Shown: positions 35,916 through 44,265 of the stretch, one piece after another
Position numbering within the stretch: the stretch's first letter is position 1
Layout of the letters: every line of letters starts with the position of its first letter
Source: CADEED01 sp035525785
GTDB taxonomy: Bacteria > Pseudomonadota > Gammaproteobacteria > Steroidobacterales > Steroidobacteraceae
Direction of reading: 5' to 3'
Assembly (NCBI GenBank): GCA_035525785.1
Contig: DATLDQ010000149.1
Location: 1 to 64,000 of the forward strand
DNA: 64,000 nt
Program-made: the position numbers and the translations under genes
Notes under the pieces: model-generated
Databases searched by the model: none
What the model was told of the DNA's origin: nothing
What the model saw: only the letters and a program-made list of their open reading frames with translations

Positions 35916-36797
35916 TCAATTGATGGACAGGCCCGCTGCGAACAGCGACTCGATGACCACCGCATGGTACTCCGGCGAAAGCTCGGTCAGCGGCAGACGG
36001 ATGGCGGCGCCGGAGAGCCCCATGCGATGCACGGCCCACTTGACCGGGATGGGATTGGATTCTACGAACAGGTTGCGGTGCAGGGCCACGAGGCGCTGAT
36101 CGATCTGCGTTGCCACGGCGCGCTCGCCGCGCAGCGCGGCCGCCACCATGTCGGCCATGGCGCGCGGCGCGACATTGGCGGTCACCGAGATCACACCGAC
36201 GGCGCCCACGCCGATCGCGTCACGCGCGGTGAGATCGTCGCCGCTCAGCACGGCGAAGCCGGGCGCCGATGCCGCGACCAGTTCACGGATGCGCGTGGTC
36301 TCGCCGACCGCTTCCTTGATCCCGGCGATGCGGGCTACGCGCGACAGTCTGCCTACCGTTTCCGGCAGCAGGTCGACACCAGTGCGGCCCGGCACATTGT
36401 AGAGGAGGACCGGAATTTTCGACGCGGCGGCGATGGCTTCGAAGTGACGGAACAGACCGTGCTGCGTGGGCTTTACGTAACCGGGCGAAGCGACCAGCAA
36501 TGCATCGACGTCGAGCGCGGAGATCCACCTCGCGCGCTCGACTGAGGTGGCGGTGCTGTTGGTTCCCGCGTTGGCGATGAGCAATGCGCGCTTGGCGAGC
36601 GTCTTGCGGGCGCTGACGAGCAACGCGCGCAGCTCATCGTCGGTGACCGTCGCGGACTCGCCCGTGGACCCGGCGACAACGATGCCCCTCGTGCCATTGG
36701 CCACGTGGAATTCCAGGAGACGGGACCAGGCGTCGAAGTCGATGCTGCCATCCGGCTGCATCGGGGTCACGAGCGCCACCAGGCTGCCGGCGTACAT
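35916..36797 (-). CDS. dapA: 4-hydroxy-tetrahydrodipicolinate synthase
   Basis: DapA condenses pyruvate with aspartate semialdehyde in lysine and diaminopimelate synthesis. The 293-residue TIM barrel has the pyruvate-binding Lys in ARIAGIKEAVG, the Tyr in LLYNVPGRTG and the loop VVAGSTGES. In E. coli this loop is GTTGES, so the first Thr of the proton-relay pair is a Ser here. The ATG at 36795-36797 gives the family start MYAGSLVALVTP. It is divergent from gcvR, as in E. coli, and followed by the BamC-like gene. Confidence 0.94.
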   Translation of the reverse strand: MYAGSLVALVTPMQPDGSIDFDAWSRLLEFHVANGTRGIVVAGSTGESATVTDDELRALLVSARKTLAKRALLIANAGTNSTATSVERARWISALDVDALLVASPGYVKPTQHGLFRHFEAIAAASKIPVLLYNVPGRTGVDLLPETVGRLSRVARIAGIKEAVGETTRIRELVAASAPGFAVLSGDDLTARDAIGVGAVGVISVTANVAPRAMADMVAAALRGERAVATQIDQRLVALHRNLFVESNPIPVKWAVHRMGLSGAAIRLPLTELSPEYHAVVIESLFAAGLSIN

Positions 36798-36910
36798 GAG
36801 AAATCCGAGAATCGTTGAAAAAACGGTCGCGCATGGTACGGGCGCGCGGCCCGGGTCCGCAAGACACACCCGGCACGCATTTCACGAGCCTGCGGTACAC
36901 TTCCGGCCTG

Positions 36911-37441
36911 ATGAAGCAGCACCTCGCCGTATCCGCCATTGGCAGCGATCGCACCGGAATGGTCCATGAGCTGACCCGCGTCATATCCGACTGCGGCGGG
37001 TCGATCAGCGAGAGCCGCATGGCTACGCTCGGCAACGAATTCGCGATCCTGGTGCTGGTCAGCGGCAACTGGCATTCGCTGGCCAAGCTCGAAAGCGAGC
37101 TGGCGCGCCTGGGGGAGACCTCCGGCCTGTCGCTGCACATGAAGCGCACCGAGCCACGGGCGCCTCGCACCGAGCTCTTACCTTATTCGATCGATGTGGT
37201 CTGCCTCGACCAGGCGGGCATCGTCGCCGGGCTCTCCGGTTTCTGCGCGAGCCGCGGCATCGACATCGCCGAAGTGTCGACGCGCTGTTACCCGGCCGCG
37301 CACACGGGCGCGCAGATGTTCGCGGTGCAGATGATCATCAACGTCCCGAAGCGCCTGCAGCTCGCGCACCTGCGCGAGGAATTCATGGACTACTGCGACG
37401 CGCAAAACCTCGACGCGATCCTGGAGCCGGTCAAGTCTTGA
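36911..37441 (+). CDS. gcvR: Glycine cleavage system repressor-type ACT protein GcvR
   Basis: A 176-residue protein with two ACT domains. The first has AVSAIGSDRTGMVHELTRVISDCGG-type sequence, the second VVCLDQAGIVAGLSGFCASRGIDI. GcvR in E. coli binds GcvA and represses glycine cleavage genes when glycine is scarce. The gene order dapA (divergent), gcvR, bcp is the same as in E. coli. A TACACT box lies 9 nt before the ATG at 36911. Confidence 0.88.
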   Translation: MKQHLAVSAIGSDRTGMVHELTRVISDCGGSISESRMATLGNEFAILVLVSGNWHSLAKLESELARLGETSGLSLHMKRTEPRAPRTELLPYSIDVVCLDQAGIVAGLSGFCASRGIDIAEVSTRCYPAAHTGAQMFAVQMIINVPKRLQLAHLREEFMDYCDAQNLDAILEPVKS

Positions 37442-37469
37442 GGTCGGGCAATTACGAGGGCTGCGCACG

Positions 37470-37931
37470 GTGATCGCCGTCGGAAAAAAACTTCCCGCCT
37501 TTTCGCTGCCGCGCTCGGACGGCAGCGCGTGGAAGCCCGCGGATGCCAAAGGCTCGGGCCTCGTGCTCTTCTTCTACCCCAAGGCGATGACGCCGGGCTG
37601 CACGCTCGAGGGCCAGGACTTCCGCGATCTGCATGCCGCGTTCAAGCGCGCGAAAACCACGGTGCTGGGCATCTCCAAGGACAGCTGCGAAAGGCAGGCG
37701 AAATTCCGCGCGAAGGAGAAGTTTTCCTTCGAGCTGCTGTCCGACGAGGACGAGAATGTCTGCCGGCTTTTCGACGTGATACGGGAAAAATCTCTGTACG
37801 GAAGAAAATTCATGGGTATCGAGCGAAGCACGTTCCTGTTCGATGACGCGGGGAAACTCGTCCGTGAATGGCGCAAGGTGCGCGTGAAAGGTCACGCCGC
37901 CGAAGTGCTCGAAGCGGCCAGGTCGCTGTGA
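37470..37931 (+). CDS. bcp: Thioredoxin-dependent thiol peroxidase (Bcp/PrxQ)
   Basis: A 153-residue peroxiredoxin that reduces peroxides. The peroxidatic Cys44 is in FFYPKAMTPGCTLEGQDF. The resolving Cys found five residues later in many PrxQ proteins is replaced (TLEGQD); other Cys are Cys73 and one in ENVCRLF, so the catalytic cycle may be 1-Cys or use a distant partner. GTG start at 37470. It follows gcvR by 28 nt and overlaps the next gene by 4 nt. Confidence 0.92.
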   Translation: MIAVGKKLPAFSLPRSDGSAWKPADAKGSGLVLFFYPKAMTPGCTLEGQDFRDLHAAFKRAKTTVLGISKDSCERQAKFRAKEKFSFELLSDEDENVCRLFDVIREKSLYGRKFMGIERSTFLFDDAGKLVREWRKVRVKGHAAEVLEAARSL

Positions 37932-39382
37932 CGGCCGGCAAGCGCACGTCCGGCGGCAAGCCGGCCAGGGAACAGCGCCGCCTCTTCGTGCTGGACACCA
38001 ATGTGCTCATGCACGATCCCACATCCATCTTCCGTTTCCAGGAACACGACGTCTATCTACCCATGGTGGTGCTCGAGGAGCTCGACGCCAACAAGAAGGG
38101 CCTGTCGGAAGCTTCGCGCAACGTGCGCCAGGTCAGCCGGTTCCTCGACGACCTGATGCGCGACGCCACCAAGGACGAGATCGACGCGGGCCTTTCGCTC
38201 GAGAGCCTCTTCGGCGCGAATACGAGCGCCGCGGCCGCCAAGAGCGTGCGTACGCCCGGCCGCCTGTTCTTCCAGACGCGCCAGCTGACCTCCGCCCTGC
38301 CCGACTATCTTCCCGGTCATGGCGCCGACAACGCCATCCTCGCGATGACCCTGGCATTGCAGGCGCTGCACCACGAGTCGCGCGTCACGCTGGTGTCCAA
38401 GGACATCAACCTGCGTATCAAGGCGGCGGTCGTCGGCGTGCACGCCGAGGACTACTACAGCGACAAGACCATCGAGGACGCCGACGTCCTGTACACGGGT
38501 CTCACCGCCCTGCCGGTCGATTTCTGGGAGAAAGCCGGCAAGGACATCAAGTCGTGGAAGGACGCAGAGCGCACTTACTACCAGGTCACCGGCCCGATCG
38601 TTTCCGAGCTGCACGTCAACCAGTTCGTGCACGAGGCGGGCGAACAGGGCATCGAGGCCATCGTCAGGCGCATCGAGGCCGGCACGGCCACGCTCGAGCT
38701 CGCACGCGATTTCCGCGGCGAGCGTCACAGCGTCTGGGGCGTGAGCGCGCGCAATCGCGAGCAGAACTTCGCGATCAACCTGCTCATGGATCCGGAGATC
38801 GACTTCGTCACCATCCTGGGCCCGGCCGGCACGGGCAAGACATTGCTCACGCTCGCGGCCGGCCTGATGCAGACGCTCGAATCGAACCGCTTCGCTGAAA
38901 TCATCATGACTCGCGTCACCATCCCGCTCGGCGAGGACATCGGCTTCCTGCCCGGCACCGAAGAGGAAAAGATGGAGCCCTGGATGGGCGCGCTCATGGA
39001 CAACCTCGAAGTGCTCACGCAGAGCACCGAGGGCGGCAGTTGGGGCCGCGGCGCCACGAACGACCTGCTGCGCAACCGCATCAAGATCCGCTCGCTCAAT
39101 TTCATGCGCGGTCGCACCTTCCTCAACCGGTTCGTCATCCTCGACGAAGCGCAGAACCTGACGCCCAAGCAGATGAAGGCGCTTGTGACGCGCGCGGGGC
39201 CGGGAACCAAAATCGTGTGTCTCGGCAATATTGCGCAGATCGACACCCCGTACCTCACGGAAACCACGTCGGGCCTCACCTACGTGGTCAACCGGTTCAA
39301 GGGCTGGGACCATGCCGGACATATCACGCTGGTGCGCGGCGAACGCTCGCGACTCGCGGATTTTGCCTCTGATACGCTCTGA
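37928..39382 (+). CDS. PIN-domain PhoH-type ATPase (YlaK-like)
   Basis: A 484-residue protein joining an N-terminal PIN ribonuclease domain (about 15-155, VLDTNVLMHDP with conserved acidic residues and DNAILAMTLAL) to a C-terminal PhoH/RNA-helicase-like ATPase (Walker A GPAGTGKTLL about 298-306, Walker B FVILDEAQNLTP). Such fusions are thought to act on RNA, sometimes in toxin-antitoxin settings. The GTG start at 37928 overlaps the bcp stop (GTGA), so translation is coupled. No small antitoxin gene is beside it. Confidence 0.9.
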   Translation: MTAGKRTSGGKPAREQRRLFVLDTNVLMHDPTSIFRFQEHDVYLPMVVLEELDANKKGLSEASRNVRQVSRFLDDLMRDATKDEIDAGLSLESLFGANTSAAAAKSVRTPGRLFFQTRQLTSALPDYLPGHGADNAILAMTLALQALHHESRVTLVSKDINLRIKAAVVGVHAEDYYSDKTIEDADVLYTGLTALPVDFWEKAGKDIKSWKDAERTYYQVTGPIVSELHVNQFVHEAGEQGIEAIVRRIEAGTATLELARDFRGERHSVWGVSARNREQNFAINLLMDPEIDFVTILGPAGTGKTLLTLAAGLMQTLESNRFAEIIMTRVTIPLGEDIGFLPGTEEEKMEPWMGALMDNLEVLTQSTEGGSWGRGATNDLLRNRIKIRSLNFMRGRTFLNRFVILDEAQNLTPKQMKALVTRAGPGTKIVCLGNIAQIDTPYLTETTSGLTYVVNRFKGWDHAGHITLVRGERSRLADFASDTL

Positions 39383-39431
39383 GAGGCCTGGCGCCAGAAA
39401 CTAGCAGCCGCGCCCGGAGTCCAAGCCCGCG

Positions 39432-41000
39432 ATGCCTCATTCCGTGAAGAACGCCCTGAAGAAAGCGCTGGCAATTTTCCTGGCCGTGCTGCTGCCGCTG
39501 CAGACCCTGGCGCAGGCGCCCGGCAACGATCTTCCCGACATCGGCAGCCCGGCCTCCTCCGCGCTCTCGCTCGACGACGAATACCGCATCGGCCTGCAAG
39601 TGGTGCGGCAGCTGCGTGACGAAGGCCAGATCATCGACGACCCCGAAGTCACCGAATACCTGCAGGCACTCGGTTCACGGCTGGTCACGCAGGCCACGGG
39701 TGATTCCGCGCAACGGTTCTCGTTCTTTTTCGTTCGCGACAACACCATCAATGCATTCGCGCTGCCCGGCGGCTTCGTCGGCGTGAACTACGGGCTGGTG
39801 CTGGCCACGCGCAACGAGTCACAGCTCGCGGGCGTGCTGGCGCACGAAATCGCGCACGTGACGCAGCGGCACATCGCGCGGCGTGTGCGCTCGCAGGGCC
39901 GCCAGAGCATCGCCACGATGGCGGCGATTCTCGCGGCCATTCTGGTCGGCGCCGCCACCGGTTCGAGCGACGCGACCATGGGCGGCGTCGCCATGGCGCA
40001 GGGCGCGGCCATGCAGCAGCAGATCAACTTCACGCGCGCCAACGAGAACGAGGCGGACCGCGTCGGCATGGGCTTCCTCGCGGCCGCGGGCTTCGACCCG
40101 TATGGCATGCCCGATTTCTTCGAGACCATGGGCCGTCGCACGGCGATCCAGGCGAACAATCGCAACGCGCTGCCCGAGATCCTGCAGTCGCACCCGGTGA
40201 CCACCAACCGCATCGCCGAGTCGCGTTCGCGCGCCGCGCAGTTCAAGGACCTCAGGCCGACGCCCGAGACCGTGAGCTACCTGCTCACGCGCGAACGACT
40301 GCGGGTGCTGGCCACGCCGGCCGAGGAAAACGTGCGGCGCTACTACGCGGACCGTCGCCAGGCGCAGACCATCCCCAATCCGGGCGATCTCTACGGCGAG
40401 GCGCTGGCTAGCTACCAGTCGGGCAATGCGCGCGCCTCGCTGGACCCGTTGATCGCGCTGTCGCGCGACTATCCACAGGTGACCATGCTGCAGGCCTCCC
40501 TCGGCTCCGCACTCATGGCTGCCGGCGAGTCCGAAGAAGCACTGAACACCTTCCGCAGCGCGCTCGCGCTGTCGCCACGCAACATACCGCTGACCATGCG
40601 TTACGCCGAGGCGCTGCTCAAGGCGAACCAGGCGAAGACCGCTCACGCGGTGCTGCTCGACCTGTTCAACAATGTCGCGCCGACACCCGAGCAGATCCGC
40701 TTCACCGCACTCGCGGCCAGCAGCGCCGGTGACACCGGCGACGCGGCTTACTACATGAGCGAATACCACATCGCCACCGGCAACCTGCCGCTGTCCGTGG
40801 CGCAGCTCGAAATGGCGCTCGCTGCTCCCGACATCACGACGGTGCAACGCAGCCGTTTCCAGGCGCGCCTCGATGAAGTGCGCGAGGCCATGTTCTCTGA
40901 CCGCAAGCGCCGCCGCGAGGCGGAAAAGCAGCAAAGAAAGCCTCCGGAGCAGCAAACCCGCCGTCCGGCTCCGGGTCGGGCTGGTACAATTTCCCGATGA
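39432..41000 (+). CDS. bepA: Periplasmic M48 metalloprotease and chaperone BepA
   Basis: BepA (YfgC) checks outer-membrane protein assembly at the BAM and Lpt complexes. The 522-residue protein has a signal peptide (1-28), the zinc motif HEIAH (138-142) with a downstream Glu in NENEADRVG, and C-terminal TPR repeats (about 345-480). The tail is highly basic. Length is near the E. coli 487. It overlaps mlaA by 4 nt (ATGA), so two envelope-maintenance genes are coupled. Confidence 0.94.
   Translation: MPHSVKNALKKALAIFLAVLLPLQTLAQAPGNDLPDIGSPASSALSLDDEYRIGLQVVRQLRDEGQIIDDPEVTEYLQALGSRLVTQATGDSAQRFSFFFVRDNTINAFALPGGFVGVNYGLVLATRNESQLAGVLAHEIAHVTQRHIARRVRSQGRQSIATMAAILAAILVGAATGSSDATMGGVAMAQGAAMQQQINFTRANENEADRVGMGFLAAAGFDPYGMPDFFETMGRRTAIQANNRNALPEILQSHPVTTNRIAESRSRAAQFKDLRPTPETVSYLLTRERLRVLATPAEENVRRYYADRRQAQTIPNPGDLYGEALASYQSGNARASLDPLIALSRDYPQVTMLQASLGSALMAAGESEEALNTFRSALALSPRNIPLTMRYAEALLKANQAKTAHAVLLDLFNNVAPTPEQIRFTALAASSAGDTGDAAYYMSEYHIATGNLPLSVAQLEMALAAPDITTVQRSRFQARLDEVREAMFSDRKRRREAEKQQRKPPEQQTRRPAPGRAGTISR
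40985..40990 (+). promoter_or_regulatory. Candidate -10 box of mlaA inside bepA
   Basis: TACAAT within the end of bepA stops 6 nt before the mlaA ATG. It could drive a leaderless mlaA transcript; no good -35 is visible. Confidence 0.3.
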
Positions 41001-41752
41001 AAAATCTGGTTCTCCTGGTGGCCGGCATGATGCTGGCCGGTTGCGCGACTGCGCCCCCTTCCAAGCCCGATCCCCGTGACCCGTGGGAACGTTTCAACCG
41101 CGCCTCGTTCAAGGTCAATGACGCGCTCGACCGCGCCATCCTCCGCCCCACGGCCCGCGCCTACGTGAAGGTGGCGCCCCGCGTGCTCCGCACCGGCGTC
41201 AGCAACTTCTTCGACAATCTCGAAACCGTTACCACGCTGGTAAACGATGCGCTGCAGGGCAAGCTGGCCGCCGCCGGTCACGACTCCGCGCGCTTCCTGC
41301 TCAATTCCACGCTGGGGCTGGCGGGTTTGTTCGACCCGGCCACCGCGGCAGGCATCGACAAGAACGACGAGGACTTCGGGCAGACACTGGGCAAATGGGG
41401 GGTGAAGTCCGGCCCCTACCTCATGGTGCCGCTGTTCGGTCCGTCGACCCTGCGCGATCTGCCGGCACGTGGCGTGGACACCTTCACCGATCCGTCTCAC
41501 TACCTGGAAGACGACAGCACGCGCTACAGCATCACGGGCGTCGAGATCGTCGACCTGCGTGCCGGCCTGCTCGACCTCGACGACCAGCTCAAACAGAGCT
41601 TCGACCGGTACGCGTTCGTGCGCAACGCCTGGCTGCAGCGCCGCGACTACAAGGTCAAGGATGGCGACGTCGCGGACGAGTCGTTCGACGAAGACGCGAT
41701 GATGAACGAAGAGCCCACGGCCAAGGATGAGAAGCCGCCGGAGACTCAATAG
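40997..41752 (+). CDS. mlaA: Outer-membrane lipid-asymmetry lipoprotein MlaA (VacJ)
   Basis: MlaA removes misplaced phospholipids from the outer leaflet of the outer membrane and hands them to MlaC. The 251-residue lipoprotein has lipobox MLAGC (Cys16), the family motif DPWERFNRASFKVNDALDR, the NFFDNLETV and LNSTLGLAGLFD helices, and GPYLMVPLFGPSTLRD. The C-terminus is acidic. Its partners mlaFEDCB lie 3.6 kb further on, on the opposite strand, with a sugar-acid cluster between. Confidence 0.96.
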   Translation: MKNLVLLVAGMMLAGCATAPPSKPDPRDPWERFNRASFKVNDALDRAILRPTARAYVKVAPRVLRTGVSNFFDNLETVTTLVNDALQGKLAAAGHDSARFLLNSTLGLAGLFDPATAAGIDKNDEDFGQTLGKWGVKSGPYLMVPLFGPSTLRDLPARGVDTFTDPSHYLEDDSTRYSITGVEIVDLRAGLLDLDDQLKQSFDRYAFVRNAWLQRRDYKVKDGDVADESFDEDAMMNEEPTAKDEKPPETQ

Positions 41753-41787
41753 CGCAGTTGCAACGGGATGGAGACAGGGGGACCAAT

Positions 41788-42105
41788 TTGAACGACGACG
41801 ACAACACCGGCCGGCTGCCGCCGCTGCTGTTGCTGCATCCCGACGACAACATCGTCGTCGCGCGGCGTGACGTCGCTGCGGGCGAGAAAGTCGAGCTCGA
41901 CGGCGAGTCCTTCGTCATCCCGGCGGCCGTGGAGTTGGGCCACAAGCTCGCGCGCAGGGCCATTGAAGCCGATGCCCGCGTCCTCAAATATGGAGCCCCG
42001 ATCGGCTCGATGAAGGTCCGCGTGAGCCGTGGCGAGCACGTCCATCTGCACAACCTGAAGAGCGACTACATCCCCTCGACCACCCGCGAAGGGGACGGAC
42101 ACTGA
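41788..42105 (+). CDS. UxaA-family dehydratase, small (SAF-domain) subunit
   Basis: A 105-residue protein matching the N-terminal SAF domain of altronate-type dehydratases. Marks are PDDNIVVARRDVAAGE, VIPAAVELGHKLARRAI and GAPIGSMKVRVSRGEHVHLHNL. The TTG at 41788 is preferred as start since GGGGGA lies 5 nt upstream; another TTG 30 nt earlier is possible. The large subunit begins 2 nt downstream. Together they should dehydrate a sugar acid to a 2-keto-3-deoxy acid; the substrate is not determined by sequence. Confidence 0.85.
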   Translation: MNDDDNTGRLPPLLLLHPDDNIVVARRDVAAGEKVELDGESFVIPAAVELGHKLARRAIEADARVLKYGAPIGSMKVRVSRGEHVHLHNLKSDYIPSTTREGDGH

Positions 42106-42107
42106 AA

Positions 42108-43295
42108 ATGAAAGGCTATCTCCGCAAGGACGGTCGCAAGGGCATCCGCAACGTCGTGGCGGTCGCCTATCTGGTCGAATGCGCGCACCACGTGTCGCGC
42201 ATGATCGTGCAGAAAGCCGGTTCCGACGACGTGCACCTTATCGGCTTCCCCGGCTGTTACCCGAACAAATACGCGCTCGAGATGATGAAGCGCCTGTGCA
42301 CGCATCCCAACGTGGGCGCCGTCCTGCTGGTCTCACTGGGGTGCGAAAGCTTCAATCGCGAAGAGCTGCGCCGCACGGTGGCGGCCAGCGGCCGGCCGGT
42401 GGATCTGCTGGTGATCCAGCAGTCGGGTGGCACTTCCAAGACGCTCAACGCGGGCCTCGAGCGCGTGGCGAAGATGCGCGCCGAGCTTGCGAATCAGACT
42501 GCCGTGCCCATGGCGCTCGACGAGTTGGTCGTTGGCACGGTGTGCGGCGGTTCCGATGGCACCAGCGGCATCACCGCGAACCCCGCCGTCGGCCGCTGTT
42601 TCGACTGGCTCATCGAGAACGACGCCGCCTGCATCTTCGAGGAAACCGGCGAACTCATCGGCTGCGAGCGCATCATGGCCTCGCGCGCCATCACCCCCGA
42701 GCTCGGGCGCGAGATCGAAGCGTGCGTGGACAAGGCGGCCAACTACTACCGCATCATGGGCTACGGCAGCTTCGCGCCGGGCAACGCCGAGGGCGGGCTG
42801 ACCACGCTCGAGGAGAAATCCATGGGCGCGTATTCCAAGTCCGGCTCCTCGCCCATCAGCGGGCTCATCAAGCCCGGCGACATCCCCCCGCGCGGCGGCC
42901 TCTATCTACTCGACGTGGTGCCGGACGGAGAGCCGCGCTTCGGCTTCCCCAACATCTCGGACAACGCCGAGATCGTCGAGCTGATCGCCTGCGGCTCGCA
43001 CCTCATCCTCTTCACGACCGGCCGCGGCTCGGTGGTGGGTTCCGCGATCTCGCCGGTCATCAAGATCTGCGCCAACCCGGACACCTACGACCGCATGTCC
43101 GAGGACATGGACGTGAATGCGGGCCGCATCCTGCGCGGCGCGGAGCTCGACGACGTGGGCCGCGAGATCTACGACCTCGTGCAGCGCGTGGCCTCCGGCG
43201 AACCATCGAAGTCGGAAGCGCTGGGTCACCAGGAATTCATCCTGACCTACAAACAATTCGAACCCATCGGCCCGGCCTGCCTGCCGGCGGCCTGA
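42108..43295 (+). CDS. UxaA-family dehydratase, large subunit
   Basis: A 395-residue catalytic subunit of the altronate/galactarate dehydratase family. It begins MKGYLRKDGRKGIRNVVAV and carries conserved Cys and acidic residues for the metal site in GFPGCYPN, SLGCES and GTVCGGSDGTSGITANPAVG. The C-terminal part has SDNAEIVELIACGSHLILFTTGRGS. It is followed by a FAH hydrolase and an FMN dehydrogenase, the set that ends the non-phosphorylative route of 6-deoxy sugars, so L-fuconate or L-rhamnonate is a candidate substrate. Confidence 0.9.
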   Translation: MKGYLRKDGRKGIRNVVAVAYLVECAHHVSRMIVQKAGSDDVHLIGFPGCYPNKYALEMMKRLCTHPNVGAVLLVSLGCESFNREELRRTVAASGRPVDLLVIQQSGGTSKTLNAGLERVAKMRAELANQTAVPMALDELVVGTVCGGSDGTSGITANPAVGRCFDWLIENDAACIFEETGELIGCERIMASRAITPELGREIEACVDKAANYYRIMGYGSFAPGNAEGGLTTLEEKSMGAYSKSGSSPISGLIKPGDIPPRGGLYLLDVVPDGEPRFGFPNISDNAEIVELIACGSHLILFTTGRGSVVGSAISPVIKICANPDTYDRMSEDMDVNAGRILRGAELDDVGREIYDLVQRVASGEPSKSEALGHQEFILTYKQFEPIGPACLPAA

Positions 43296-43310
43296 AGCCA
43301 AGGAAGATCC

Positions 43311-44156
43311 ATGAAACTGGTACGTGTTGGTTCCGTGGGCGCGGAACGCCCTGGCCTGTTGCTCGCCGACGGCGGCATCGCCGACCTGGGCGGCGTGATA
43401 CCCGACGTGGCCGGTGCCGCGCTGTCGCCCGAGTCGCTCGCGAAGCTGCGCGCGCTCGACGTCGCCAAACTACCTCGCCTGAAGGCGGGTGAACGTTACG
43501 GCGCCTGCGTCGCCGGCGTCGGCAAGTTCATCGCCATCGGGCTCAACTACGCCGATCATGCCGCCGAGACCGGCGCCAAGATCCCCGCCGAGCCCATCGT
43601 GTTCATGAAGGCCACGAGTTGCATCGTCGGGCCCAACGACACCGTGCTCAAACCGCGTGGCTCGACCAAGATGGACTGGGAAGTCGAGCTCGGCGTGGTC
43701 ATCGGCAGCGTCACCCGCTACGTGAGCGAAGCCGACGCGGCCAAACACATCGCCGGCTACTGCGTGATCAACGATCTGTCCGAGCGCGCGTTCCAGCTGG
43801 AACGCGGCGGACAGTGGGACAAGGGCAAGGGCTGCGACACCTTCGGCCCACTCGGGCCCTGGCTGGTCACGTCCGACGAAGTCGGTGATCCGGCCAACCT
43901 CTCGATGTGGCTCGACGTGAACGGCACGCGCCGCCAGAACGGCTCGACGAAGACGATGATCTTCAAGCCGGCGTTCCTCGTGAGCTATCTGTCGCAGTTC
44001 ATGAGCCTGCATCCCGGCGACGTGATCACCACCGGCACCCCACCCGGGGTCGGCATGGGCATCAAGCCCGAGCCCATTTTCCTGAACGTGGGAGACGTCA
44101 TGGAACTCGGCATCGAGAAGCTCGGCACGCAGCGTCAGACCGTCGCCGCCGCGTAG
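43311..44156 (+). CDS. FAH-family hydrolase, probable 2,4-diketo-3-deoxy-L-fuconate/rhamnonate hydrolase
   Basis: A 281-residue fumarylacetoacetase-fold enzyme. It has the metal site in MDWEVELGVVIG, the SERAFQLERGGQWDKGKGCD stretch and STGTPPGVG-like TTGTPPGVGMG. The whole sequence resembles hydrolases of L-fucose and L-rhamnose clusters that split 2,4-diketo-3-deoxy acids into pyruvate and L-lactate. The next gene encodes an L-lactate dehydrogenase-like enzyme, which supports this. It is 15 nt downstream of the dehydratase gene. Older annotations call such proteins ureidoglycolate lyases. Confidence 0.85.
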   Translation: MKLVRVGSVGAERPGLLLADGGIADLGGVIPDVAGAALSPESLAKLRALDVAKLPRLKAGERYGACVAGVGKFIAIGLNYADHAAETGAKIPAEPIVFMKATSCIVGPNDTVLKPRGSTKMDWEVELGVVIGSVTRYVSEADAAKHIAGYCVINDLSERAFQLERGGQWDKGKGCDTFGPLGPWLVTSDEVGDPANLSMWLDVNGTRRQNGSTKTMIFKPAFLVSYLSQFMSLHPGDVITTGTPPGVGMGIKPEPIFLNVGDVMELGIEKLGTQRQTVAAA

Positions 44157-44157
44157 A

Positions 44158-44240
44158 AAAGGGGACAGATCTATTATTGCGATCGTTGCGTCACGCCCTC
44201 CGGTCCGACGAATCGCCAGGAAAATAGATCTGTCCCCTTT
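44158..44240. repeat. REP-like element: perfect 18-bp inverted repeat with structured spacer
   Basis: AAAGGGGACAGATCTATT (44158-44175) and its exact complement (44223-44240) flank a 47-nt spacer. In the spacer GCGAT and ATCGC, and CGTC and GACG, extend an imperfect stem. The GGGGACAGAT...ATCTGTCCCC ends resemble the REP sequences linked to REP-associated tyrosine transposases in Gammaproteobacteria. The left arm starts 2 nt after the FAH stop and the right arm ends 25 nt before the lldD-like GTG. No transposase is near. Confidence 0.75.
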
Positions 44241-44265
44241 ATCGAACAGCATCGAGGACCTGCGT

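Noticed and set aside
37928..39382. Toxin-antitoxin locus around the PIN domain protein
   Set aside because: The PIN domain is fused to a PhoH ATPase and lies in a bcp operon; no small antitoxin gene is beside it.
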